The position numbers and the translations under genes were made by a program. Positions 34,023-44,243 of a stretch of DNA of 64,000 nt are shown here, in pieces. Each line of letters opens with the position of its first letter. The first letter of the stretch is position 1. Below the pieces are notes generated by a model. That model was not told the DNA's origin. It made no database searches and saw only the letters and a list, made by a program, of their open reading frames with translations. Source of the stretch: Phialophora verrucosa (lineage: Eukaryota > Ascomycota > Eurotiomycetes > Chaetothyriales > Herpotrichiellaceae); contig MSED01000009.1 in NCBI GenBank assembly GCA_002099365.1, positions 1,612,001 through 1,676,000 of the forward strand, read 5' to 3'.

Positions 34023-35816
34023 TCAAGGTTCCGCGTCCTTCATATCCCTCTTGAACCGCTCAATGCACCGCTGCTTCGTCTCCTTCCAGTCCACATACGG
34101 AGCCGGATACCCTAGCTTCTCGAACTCGTCCTTGTCCAGCCTGTGGTACGGATCGTAAATGGCTTTCCCTTTGACGTCCTTCAGCTCTGGAATCCATTTC
34201 CGGATATACTCGCCCGCCGGGTCGTTCTTCTCCGCCTGACTGACCGGGTTGAAGACGGTATAGCTCGGCTCCCATCCCTGGGTATTGTTGCTGAGATCCC
34301 AGTCGATCAGCGTTTCCGCAAAATAGCGCTCCCCGCGCCTGTAGTCGACGAGCAGGTTGCAATACAGATAGCTCGACACGTTCATCCGCAGCCGATTGTG
34401 CATGTAAGCCTCGTGCTTGATTTGTCTCATGCCCGCGTCCACGAACGGGACGCCCAGCGTGCCGTCTTCCCACCGCTTGTACCCTTCCTCGTCATCTTCC
34501 CAGTTGACAAAGGCGAACTTGAGATTTTGCGGCATGTTCATGCTCGTGTGTGGCGTGTCGACGGTCGTCTGGCGATACAGCTCGCGGAAGACCAGTTCGC
34601 GCACCCAGCCCGCCATGCCTGCGTCGCAGCCAGACTGGGAGAAGTCGGTGGAGCCGCCGTTACGCTCGCCGACGGCCGTCAGGATCTCCCGCACGGAGAT
34701 GACGCCCGCGGACAGGTACGCCGACAGACGCGATGTCGAATCTCGGGCTGGCTGGGACCGCGTGGCTGCATAATCTGCGATCTTGTCGTCGAGGAAATGC
34801 GTGAGTCGGTCGATTGCGGCTTGGTGGCCTGCGGGCCAGAGCTGGCGGATTCGGTCGCGTTCTTCGTCGCTGGAGAACTGTTTCTCCTCTGGTGGCTTGG
34901 GCACGGGGCTGTCGAAGAAGGGCTCTAGCTCCTTTTTCGCTTCGGCAGTGTTCTTCGAGGGTGCTGCGACGGTGTCGATCAGGTTGGGATTCGCCTTCAC
35001 TTCGGCGAGCCAGGCGCGGTGGTAAGGCGTGAAGACCTTCATAGCCTTGCCGGCGTCCGTGAGCATGGCACCTGGCTCCATGACTGTTTGATCGTGGTGC
35101 ATAGACAGATGAAAGCCCTTGGCTTCGACATTACCACCGCTGGCGGTCTTGAGGACTTGGATGTCCCTGCGTAGCTCGTCGATTTCGTACTCGAAGTTCG
35201 CAAAGACGTGGGAGACGTCGTTCTCGCGAATGAAGTTGATGATGGTCGGCACGATATCGCCACGTTCGCCGGCTTCAAGGAAGACTAGTGGGATGTCCAG
35301 CTTCTGGAGCTCAGATTTCATCAGCGCCAAGTTTTCCACGATGAAATCCGTGCGCGCCGGCGACGTGCCGTGCCATCTGAACTCTGCGGGACAATTGACA
35401 TACGCGCATAGCAAGGGAGCCTTCGATGCTTTGGCAAACTGTGAGGCTGCGTTCAACGCTCGATTGTCATGGATGCGCAGATCTTTGCTGCGGAACCAGT
35501 GCAGCGTCCTTTTGGTATTTTTGCGTGGCTGCTGGTCTCCAAGCAGTGAACGAAGTTCACCGTATGGTGTCTCGGGCGCATCGACTTCTTTGGCGCGCTT
35601 GGTACTTGGATGCTTCTGCTCCGGGCGGTCTCCCGCATCTCTCTTGGACATTGTTTGAGATCTTGCAGTGTCCGATATAGTGCTCGTTGGTCGTATTGCC
35701 TGTCTGTAACGGGATATAGCACGGGTCGCCGTTAATGCTAAGCAGCGAGAGATAAAAGCAACGGACCAAAACCCCAGGCCTGCCGTCTTAAAGGGCGCCA
35801 GGTTGAGCGCCACCAT
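34023..35816 (-). CDS. PHR1: Class I CPD DNA photolyase, probable dual-targeted form
   Basis: An intronless coding frame of 597 residues from the ATG at 35816. The N-terminal photolyase domain starts RTLHWFRSKDLRIHDN at about 103 and binds an antenna cofactor. The C-terminal FAD domain has SRLSAYLSAGVIS, RWEDGTLGVPFVDAGMRQ, HNRLRMNVSSYLYCNLL and DWDLSNNTQGWEPSYTVFNP. The enzyme uses blue or near-UV light and reduced FAD to split cyclobutane pyrimidine dimers. Residues 1-55 are rich in Arg, Ser, Ala and Thr with almost no acidic residues (one Asp at 49), like a mitochondrial presequence. A second ATG at residue 56 (35651, context ACAATGTC) begins MSKRDAG and is followed by a basic nuclear-type segment (STKRAKE). 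Two starts could therefore serve two compartments. Between NN and FNP the sequence is shorter than in bacterial class I enzymes. Confidence 0.93.
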   Translation of the reverse strand: MVALNLAPFKTAGLGFWSVAFISRCLALTATRAISRYRQAIRPTSTISDTARSQTMSKRDAGDRPEQKHPSTKRAKEVDAPETPYGELRSLLGDQQPRKNTKRTLHWFRSKDLRIHDNRALNAASQFAKASKAPLLCAYVNCPAEFRWHGTSPARTDFIVENLALMKSELQKLDIPLVFLEAGERGDIVPTIINFIRENDVSHVFANFEYEIDELRRDIQVLKTASGGNVEAKGFHLSMHHDQTVMEPGAMLTDAGKAMKVFTPYHRAWLAEVKANPNLIDTVAAPSKNTAEAKKELEPFFDSPVPKPPEEKQFSSDEERDRIRQLWPAGHQAAIDRLTHFLDDKIADYAATRSQPARDSTSRLSAYLSAGVISVREILTAVGERNGGSTDFSQSGCDAGMAGWVRELVFRELYRQTTVDTPHTSMNMPQNLKFAFVNWEDDEEGYKRWEDGTLGVPFVDAGMRQIKHEAYMHNRLRMNVSSYLYCNLLVDYRRGERYFAETLIDWDLSNNTQGWEPSYTVFNPVSQAEKNDPAGEYIRKWIPELKDVKGKAIYDPYHRLDKDEFEKLGYPAPYVDWKETKQRCIERFKRDMKDAEP

Positions 35817-35928
35817 CCCCAGATGATCGGCCCTGTAGCAAGAAAACCTGACGCCTGGGGAGATCGAGGCTAGGATCTAGGACCTTACCTGAGCCGATCT
35901 CCGTCGCGCTTGGTGGTCGGTCAAGCAT
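35738..35928 (-). promoter_or_regulatory. Spliced uORF overlapping the first photolyase AUG
   Basis: If transcription begins upstream of 35928 and the leader intron is removed, an ATG at 35928 opens a 44-codon frame (35928-35889 joined to 35832-35738). It runs through the photolyase ATG at 35816 in another frame and stops 86 nt before the second photolyase ATG at 35651. Confidence 0.4.
35833..35888 (-). other. Probable 5' UTR intron of the photolyase gene
   Basis: The sequence shows CAG|GTAAGG as a donor and a pyrimidine-rich end TTTTCTTGCTACAG as an acceptor, 56 nt apart, ending 16 nt before the first ATG. The length and signals match the other introns in the window. Confidence 0.55.
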
Positions 35929-37557
35929 AGATCTGAAAGTCATGACGTAGCGAAACAACAAGCATCCCCAGGAGATCCCAGCTGGGGGTCGAAGAGACGG
36001 TCTGCGTTGGGTGGACGAAGAGTTTCCCATAAGGATCGAGAAGGAAGCAACATTACGAACAAGAGGCCATGTCCCGATATCTTGCGCTCTGCAACATCTT
36101 CATGACTTCCCTCTTCAAGGGCTTCTCCCTGGATGAAATGACAATGAACATGATTTAGTTTTGGGACTGCATAGGACGGACAATGGACAGTTCTGGCACA
36201 CTCGCAGTCGGCTAGGTAAATGTTTGACAAGTAATATCCATATTGTGGTCATCAAGCGCGACCAGAATAACTAGTCGAGGTGCAGCGCCCTCGCTGTTCC
36301 CAAGGTACATAGGAACTCTGCCATCGCACTTGATCTGCCTCCATTGATGACATTTTGACATCATCTCAAGGAGAAAGCGTCGAACGTGTCAATTACCATT
36401 TAGGAACTGAATTCCGGATGGTGCAATCCGTACTCCGTATCCGACTCAACATTACGGGATAGCATGGTTCAACAACTGCCTACAAGTGCTTCCGCACCAG
36501 TGCACCGGTGTCGGCGTCAAGTCGCTTCCGCACAGGGGCAGCCAGATCTGGAAATGTGCCGGGCTGGTGGCTGCATAAGTGAACTCAAAATCCGATGTCG
36601 ACGTAAGCGCTTCCTTGGGCCGCTGCTGACTCCTGAGCGTAAAATAAATGGGGAGCTTCTGGAAAGAATGGATCACAGATAGTGGGTTCAATAGTGGGCT
36701 TGATCTTCGTTGCCGAAACCAAGTGGCTGCGTTAGCTATCGGTGGCTCGTGTTCGGTTGCCAGAAGCGAGAGCGGAGGTCCTGGTTCAAGTGAAACGGTT
36801 GAGCAGTTCAAGAATGGTCATTTCCTTTGGCTTACGTTCCCTTCTCCATCGTTTGTGTATGGCTGAGGAATGGAGGCCATAAACTCAAAATGGGCAATTT
36901 CATGAGAAACAGAGTTCATAGGGCACGGAGCTGCGAGTATGTCTCTGCTATCGGGAATTTGAGAGCCTAGCCGGTTGCATGGGATTGGACAAACGTCCCG
37001 TCAGCGTCAGGGCGAAGTCGTCGAATGATCGAGGCCTCGGAAATCCCTGTTTCTCGTGCCGAGAAGCTGTCATTATTCCTTCGACCGACCGAGCCTTATG
37101 CATGCGTGGGTGTATTCCCGAATGTTAATTGCACCAGTGGCATGACTTAAGGCAAACCTTGGTCAGCTTGGCAGGTGTTGGCACCAGTGTTTTCTAGCTG
37201 CCTGATCACAAGGTTGGCAGGCTCCGGCCACTTGTCGAGTCCGAGATAATGTGAACTGACTCGTTTTCGAGACGCCCCGGACGCGGGAATGCGACACCGA
37301 GGTCGGCCTTTTGCCAGCTGCCTCTTTAACGTTCTGCCGCGTGCCCTGTCCACCGGAGCCATGCCGACGGCGAGCGTCCGTCACATACTGTAAGATGACG
37401 GTGAAAATAACCTTCAAGGCTGACGGCTAAGTCTTGAAATCTCGAGACCATTTGCAGTGCGGAACACCATATCGTGCTACTAACGGAGCTGGAAGCTTGG
37501 TGGTCCTCCCCATTATGGTAGCCATTACATGCTAAAACCTCACTTGGCCCCAATATA

Positions 37558-37584
37558 GGACGAAGGAGCCTTGCGCCTTCGTCC
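37558..37584. repeat. Perfect 9-bp inverted repeat (hairpin)
   Basis: GGACGAAGG (37558-37566) and CCTTCGTCC (37576-37584) flank a 9-base loop. No gene is near, so terminator use is unlikely. Confidence 0.75.
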
Positions 37585-37590
37585 ACCTTT

Positions 37591-37648
37591 CGACACGTGG
37601 AACGCGGAGCCACAGTGAAATTGTGGGCATGTGTTCGTTCACGTGTCG
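37591..37648. promoter_or_regulatory. Pair of inverted CACGTG E-boxes
   Basis: CGACACGTG at 37591-37599 and CACGTGTCG at 37640-37648 form an inverted pair, directly after the 9-bp hairpin. They are bHLH-type sites, but no gene start is close, so the target is unknown. Confidence 0.4.
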
Positions 37649-39986
37649 TGACCTCTATTCGAAGTACAAGTACGTGCTGTTATTCGGGTTATCCTGCGTC
37701 ACTCTGTAGCCGTTATAGGGGAGTTTGAGCCTGACAGGTTGGTGCGAGGCCCGAAGTTGGCACTCTGATCGAACATTTGCACAAAAACGTCGACTGCCTG
37801 GTACAGTATGTAAGCAGCACAAGGGCTGCGGAAGATCTTGGCCTGTTTTACGAGATGCTAGTCTTTCCAGAAGCAACATCTTTCCTGTACACAAGTCGGT
37901 CGAGGAAAGCAGTCCAGGCTCATCCCTGTTTGTGATTGTTCGTTACGGTGAGGGTTAGTGCACCTTGTCCGCTTATGAGATAGAGGGACGATGGCTGCCT
38001 CAAGTCCCCTCTGGACAGCGCATGTGCGGGAGTTCTCCTGTGTCGTAGATTGCTTCCTCAAACATAATCAGAGGGTAATCTGCTGTCAGCGTGGCAAACA
38101 CGGAAGTCACGCTGAATGGGATTTCGATACTGGAAGTCGCGTCCAGCGTCCTTCTCATGCTGATGCACTCGCCATCGGACAGCCGCGTGCTTCCGAAGAC
38201 GTCCAGAAGTGTCGGGCGCGAACAGAGTCGAGTCAGATTTACCTTTGCCGTGGCTTTGGACTGTCTTCGCCATCATGCGATCTGATCTCAAGTCCTTCCT
38301 TACTCCTGTCACGCGTTCACCGCCGACGTCATTAGTCAACCCAGCTTGAGGCGCTCTGGCCACCTGAGACACACCGAAGCGCGCAAACTCTAGAGAAAGT
38401 TGCAGTGGTAACCCTGCATCAGCTGGCCGACATGTCTTGGCGAATGACACGCTGTCGAGCAATAGCCGACAACGAAGCAGCAAAAGTCTGTCTCGGAATC
38501 GTCACAAATCCCAGCCCGTGGCTCGATTAAAATTTGAGGTTGCATCAAAACGAACTGTGTTTCCGTTGAACCACGCGGAAGATATTCGGGGAAAAGGCAT
38601 CAAGGGGATGAACGAAACCGGCGGTATTGCTGCTTCAGTCGACTGTGCGGATCCTGGCTCGCCAGGCCATGCCCACGGATTTTGCAGTGAGGCGGACAAC
38701 GTTCCCTTCAGGAGCCTTTGGTGGCCAACGTAGAGTAATACTATTATGTTTCTGGAAGCAGCTCATTCGTCTTCGGAAGGTCGAGATTATGACGAGTTGG
38801 ACTCAGGCAGAAATTGCGGACATGATGTAGCCTTCCAGCTCACATACTCGTACTCCCAGAAATGACGAGTCCAGGTTCGCTATGTCAGCCTCGACGCCTG
38901 ATAGTGCCGCGCCGCCGGACAAGAGCGCCGCGTGGCGCCTGAAGCGATGCCACGACCAACGCCTAGCCAAGCCTCTTCAGGCGGGTTAAAACACAGGAGC
39001 CAGAGCAGGGAGCAAGGAGCAGGGAGCACGGCGCATTTCCTCAACTCGTGCTTCTGACGTGTCAACGACCTGACCACCTGGCGTACCCAGTGTTGGTCTC
39101 TTTGCCTACACGGTACGTTGCAATAAAAAGCATGGGAAGCGGCGGTGTCAGTACACGGTAAGTCAAGGGAGCCCTTCAGATTCGGAGGCGGACGAGTTAG
39201 GTACCCTTTAACGGTGAGACCAAGGAAACCGGGCATCATCGCTTAACTGGCTCGCAATAATAGCTTGCTTGTGCCATCTCCACCCCTGTCAGTTGTTTCT
39301 CACACCTCGTCCTTGGTGCCCTCCAGGCTTGGAAAGGCGGCCCTGATTCTGCTTGGGAGGCGTTTTCCGTTCATCTCCGCCAATGCTCAATCAGTCCAAG
39401 CCTCGGTTTGCCTCATCGGATCCCTGTCATATCTTGTACACTACCATTCATGTGCATAACTTTTGTCGACCTTGTAGCGTGCTCAAACAATGGACTTGCA
39501 CATGACATTCCAACCCCGAGTGACGAGAGCGAATGATAAGTCGGCGTCGCATCGCACCATGGCACTGAAATGATGATCGGGGGAAGAGCCTGAGAGTCTA
39601 CGAGTACTTTTCTAGAGATCGTCATGAACGCCAGTGCTCGTACCAGTGGTACATCCCGGGAGACTTGGCCTCTACTTCTTCGCGGTCGAGATACGCCGTA
39701 TACTCAGTAGAACCTTCGCGTCAACTGTAATCGACACTCCTTTTCTAGGCCGCCGTGTAGGTGGTTCCGATACCCTTTGCCTTTACATGTACAATCCCAT
39801 GCCTGCTTTGTACAGAGTATACGCAAAGGCTTCACGGGTCAGATGGACTTTCTCGCTGTTGAATCCCGAGGATGTTTCAGTGCTTGAGGACTTTGCAGTC
39901 ATCGTCACCATCACATATTCCTGCTGAAGCGAGACCATCTCAGAATATATGGGATTAGTAGCATACTATTGTCTCCTCTGCGCATG

Positions 39987-40000
39987 ATTATTATTATTAT
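39987..40000. repeat. ATT microsatellite
   Basis: About four and a half ATT units in non-coding DNA. Confidence 0.8.
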
Positions 40001-40817
40001 GACTATTGTTCTCGTACCGTACGGGTGATTGTAGCTGGAGGACGTGTCTGAACCCAACCCCTGTCTCTGTTGACACCCCTGCCAGCGCCACCCAGCGCCC
40101 TCCCCGATCGACATTTTGGTGGGCCACTGCATGGCGAATGATTGGCTGTGGTGGCCAAGGTGGATTTCCACCGTCACAGCGGCTGCGCACCGACTGAATC
40201 ATTCATTCAACACGCTGCGACGCTGCCCAGCTGCTGTTCAGAACCCTTTTCGTGTCTTCTCCTTGTCTGATGAACAGCTACGACTCGTACCCTCTCACCC
40301 AGACGTGTGAATCTGCCCGCTGAATTGGCTTCAGCACATTGTTCGAGCAATTGGCCCATCCTCCGAAACAACAATCTCCCTCCCGGACCCGGCGGCCACC
40401 AAGCAGTGAAAACTCAATCCGTCCTTTGACCGGGTTTGAGCTCACCTCCGAGTTTAAAAATTCTTCTTACCACTTTTGCCTCTCAACCCTCCCTTCCGGC
40501 AACCAACCATCACCTGCTGCTGAGAACCACATCATCATCGCCTACGCCCACTCAACTGCCGCCCCAACCCAAAAAAATCATCGTACGGAGCTTCCAAGAC
40601 ACAAAACCTGCCCACTTTCCACTTCTCCCACTCTTACCCACGCAAGCCTACCGCCTATCTAACCGTCTGCCCTGCCGCGCCAGACCCAGCAAGAACATCC
40701 TGCAAGTCACCGACAGGCCCCGGCCACGAACACAGGACCCAGTGGGCGACCCTCATCATAACCCTTCCCTCGTACTCTTTTTTCCGCGCGTTCCTCAAAA
40801 CAAAAAATCTCTGATCC

Positions 40818-41012
40818 GTAAGTTGGTCTTTCCTCTTCATGCCACATACACAAACCCACCCGTTGCCTTCACCTCCACTTTACCAAACCACTCCCCTGCA
40901 ATCAACCTGATCACCCGCAGCCGCCCTGTCGCGTGTCGCGACAGTTCACAACAGACATCCACCCTGCCGCCTAACCCTTTACTGACCTGTGGCTTCCTTC
41001 TGTACCTTGCAG
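40818..41012 (+). other. Probable 5' UTR intron of the C2H2 regulator
   Basis: Donor GTAAGT at 40818, branch-like CTGAC near 40983 and acceptor CTTGCAG at 41012 bound a 195-nt intron. The flanking leader is pyrimidine- and CA-rich. Removing it also removes the ATG near 40838. Confidence 0.55.
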
Positions 41013-41177
41013 GCTTTGGTTCCCCTTCTCACAGACTCGACAGTGAGCCAGAACTCCTCGCACCTATCCAGTCCTTACAGAAGTCCATCGCCTTCAACCC
41101 CAACCTCCTTGATCTGTCCCTTGGGAAAACCGCCCTTGTGACACCTTGACCCTCCTCTCGCTACGCTTGGTCGTCCA

Positions 41178-41189
41178 ATGGTCGATTGA
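41178..41189 (+). promoter_or_regulatory. Three-codon uORF before the C2H2 regulator
   Basis: ATG GTC GAT TGA lies 34 nt before the main ATG at 41224. In the spliced leader it is the only upstream ATG I find after about 40270. Confidence 0.55.
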
Positions 41190-41223
41190 GCACCGCGACT
41201 CCACTGGTGTTTGAACTCGGGTG

Positions 41224-44200
41224 ATGGACCCTAGGCAATCACTATCAAGGACAACATCGTCCAACGTTGGACCACCGCAAGCAGCATACACTCATAACAT
41301 GGCCTCGGCATACGCAATGCCTCCGTATCAGAACAACACGCACCTGCCTCCGATAAACTATTCTCAGCTTCCACCTGCGAACCAGAGCTACATGCCCCAG
41401 CAGCAGTACCGGAACGACCTCCCACGATACAGTGCCGCTCCCGCGCCCCCACCCGTCCCGTCTCCAGCGCCTGATAACAGATACAATCAACACATGGCTC
41501 CTCAAACGTCCATGACCGGCCTCCCACCCGCTGCTTCTCTACCCCAACCTCACAGCCAGCAGCCGCAGCAGCCTCCTCAACAGCAGCAGTCGCAAGCGTA
41601 CCAGCCTTCTCAACAGCAGCCATCGCAGGCTTACCAGTCTCAGCAACCACCACGCCAAACCTACCCTCAGCCACTTGCTCCTGCGCCTCCCCGCCCGGAC
41701 CCATTACAACCTGGGTATGGACAGCCAGACAACCGTCAACAACCATGGTCTGGCGCCGAAGGCATCCCCAGTATGCAAGCTGAGGTTGGCCGTGACCCGA
41801 CGAGGACGCACGTTGTAGGATCCCAAGGAAGAAGAGGCATCTTGCCCAGTGCTCCAGGTCGTCCTCCGGTGATGCCTAACGGCGTGAATGGTTCTCCCAA
41901 GAGCAGCGCCGTCCCCCAAAAGGATGCCGATGGAAAATTTCCGTGCCCCAACTGCACGAAGACCTACCTTCACGCGAAGCATCTGAAGCGGCACATGTTA
42001 CGACGTAAGCTTGTTAGTTCTGGTCTTGTTGTCGCTCGCTAATCTTCTCCATAGACACCGGCGACCGACCATACATGTGCGTTCTGTGCAACGATACGTT
42101 CAGTAGATCCGACATCCTCAAACGCCACTTCCAGAAGTGCTCAGTTCGTCGAGGTAACCCAACGGGTGCAAGCCACCTATCCAACCCTGCTGCCCATATC
42201 AAGAAGCATCAGCAGAAGCAGGCGACTGCCTCGCCAGCAAGTGCTACAACCCCGTCAAGTGCAGTGATGCCAAACCCTCCCTACACTACTGCTGCCATGC
42301 CTAACACATCTGCGCCGACAACCAGCGCACCCGCTCCTGGGATGGCTTACCCAATGCACCCTAACGGCCAGGGCGATATGCAGCGCCAGGGGCAGCCAAT
42401 GCAACCCGGGTCAGGACCTGGTCCCATGGACCCCAATGCTAACAGCTGGGGCCCTATGCAACACCAAAGAAGTAACCAGATAATGTATCATTCGAACTCA
42501 ACGCCGGATCACTTTGGCATGCAGCCCGGTGGAGGGGATGATAAGCGCAATGTCATGCCTGGCCCTCACCATATTGGGGATGATTGGAACATGTTCCCGT
42601 CCGGCGGCAACGAGGGATACATGAACCCCATGTTTGGTGGCTATGAGCAATCACAAAATGATGTCAAGAAGGAGTTTGAAAGCCATGAGGGTGGATCGAA
42701 TGGTTACTACATTCCCTCCACGAGCCTTGGAGCTGACGGTACGCTTGGACCCCCTCTCTGGAATCTGCATGCATCTCAGCAAGAGCTTGTCAAATCCAAG
42801 GTGAATTCGCTATTAACGTTTCTTTTCCCTGGTGGAATACAGGAATCGCTCCAAGACCCACAAAATGATTCCCTCGTCAGGGCTTGCCTGACAGTCGAAG
42901 CCATGCAACATTTTCTCGATTTATTCCCGAACTTCCAAGGTCATTTTCCGTGGCTTCATTTACCGACCTTCAACCTGGCGACCGCCTATGACGGTCTCAT
43001 CCTCGTCATTATTTGCAGCGGAGCAGTTTATTCCGACCGCGTGTCACAACATCATGTACGGGCTTTGATGCAACTGGTCAGAGCTGGCATCGAACGAACG
43101 TCACGGCTCCTTCAAAATCTGGAGCCGGGCGCCTTGCGAACTCAGTTTTCGTCATCAGGGCTCGAGTTTGAAGAACTATTAGCTCTACAGATACTGCAGA
43201 GCTTGTTTGTTTGGCATGGGGGCCCCGAGGAGAGGGCGGTGGCCCGTGCTGAGAGCAAACGAGTCTTGTATCTCGTGCGGCAACTCAATATGTTAACTTT
43301 GGCTGGTCCAGAGGATCCTCTGAGTTACAGTTATCTACATTGTCTGCAGCCTGGCGAGGAAGCCGATCCGTCGCGCTGGGACTGGCGCGCCTGGCTGGAG
43401 CAAGAAAAACGGTCACGACTGATGTATATGGCTTACCTATGGGACGCGGCAATGTGCATCTACTTCAACGTGGCACCACAATTTTCATCCGCGGAGATTA
43501 AGTTGCCTCTGCCCTGCGATGATGCTGCTTGGGAGGCACCGGATGCAGAGTCCTGCGCTCAAGCGTTGGGCTTGCGTGGATTCGAAGTCCAAGCAAGGGC
43601 CAATCTCAGCGGCTCACTCCGATTAAAACAGCTGGAGATGCATCACGCAGTGAGTGCTCTACATAGCACCTCGGTGATCATGCAGCCTCGAACCACAAAT
43701 GTCTATTCCAAATTCATCCTCATCCACGCCCTTCACGTGGAGGTATGGCAGCTGCAGCGCCAACGGACATTCACCGGCGCTACAGAACATTCTTACTCGT
43801 CTGTGGATGAGACAAACCAGATGGAAAAATCCATCAACGTGGCTCTTACCCGCTGGAAACAAGTCTGGGACGGAGACTACGCTCTGCAATACCCACCAGG
43901 GAATGGCTATCAACCTCCTGTGAGACGCGTTGGTTTCTGTCGGGACGGTGTGCATTTCTACTGGCTTGCTCGCGCCCTTATGCAGCCCAACAGGATGTAC
44001 GATTGGCAGCTTCCTGCCGATGATCGGTTTCGCCAAGTCCTGCACGGGCTCAAAAAAGCAAGGGAATGGAGTCGTACCGACGGCGCCCAACGAGGCGAAG
44101 AGCCGGGCAGCGTTGCTTACATCGACGACGACTATGCCTCTGAGACTCCGGAGCTGGATATGAGAAAGTTATTCCGACCTATCCAGGGCTTAATCGACAG

Positions 44201-44243
44201 TCCTGGAACATCAGCCCAGACCTCTGGCGGTGGCTATCGCTGA
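41224..44243 (+). CDS. C2H2 zinc-finger transcription factor with fungal-specific domain
   Basis: Two exons, 41224-42004 and 42055-44243, join in phase to 989 residues. The first 235 residues are Pro/Gln/Ser-rich, with QQ-rich runs typical of activation regions. Two fingers are adjacent. The first is C241-C244 with H257-H261, and its last histidine is created by the splice. The second has C269, C272, H285 and C289, so it is C2HC, ending HFQKC. A disordered linker follows to about 450. A domain like Fungal_trans then covers most of the rest (FLDLFPNFQGHFPWLHLPTF, then SRLMYMAYLWDAAMCIYFN). This combination is conserved across Pezizomycotina, and some relatives are annotated after fission yeast Klf1, a quiescence factor. 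That link is weak. It is presumably nuclear. The leader has an intron and a tiny uORF, which points to translational control. Confidence 0.88.

Larger units (their letters stand above)
35929..40817. other. 4.9-kb gene-poor spacer
   Basis: No supported gene on either strand; all frames are short and of random composition. It contains the photolyase promoter on the left and the promoter and pyrimidine-rich leader of the C2H2 gene on the right (from about 40340). It also holds a 9-bp hairpin with two flanking CACGTG words near 37.6 kb and an ATT microsatellite, listed separately. Confidence 0.45.

Noticed and set aside
40436..41149. 237-codon frame upstream of the C2H2 gene
   Set aside because: It starts at TTG and lies in a pyrimidine-rich leader that contains a likely intron; its Pro/Ser/Leu/Thr composition follows from the base bias.
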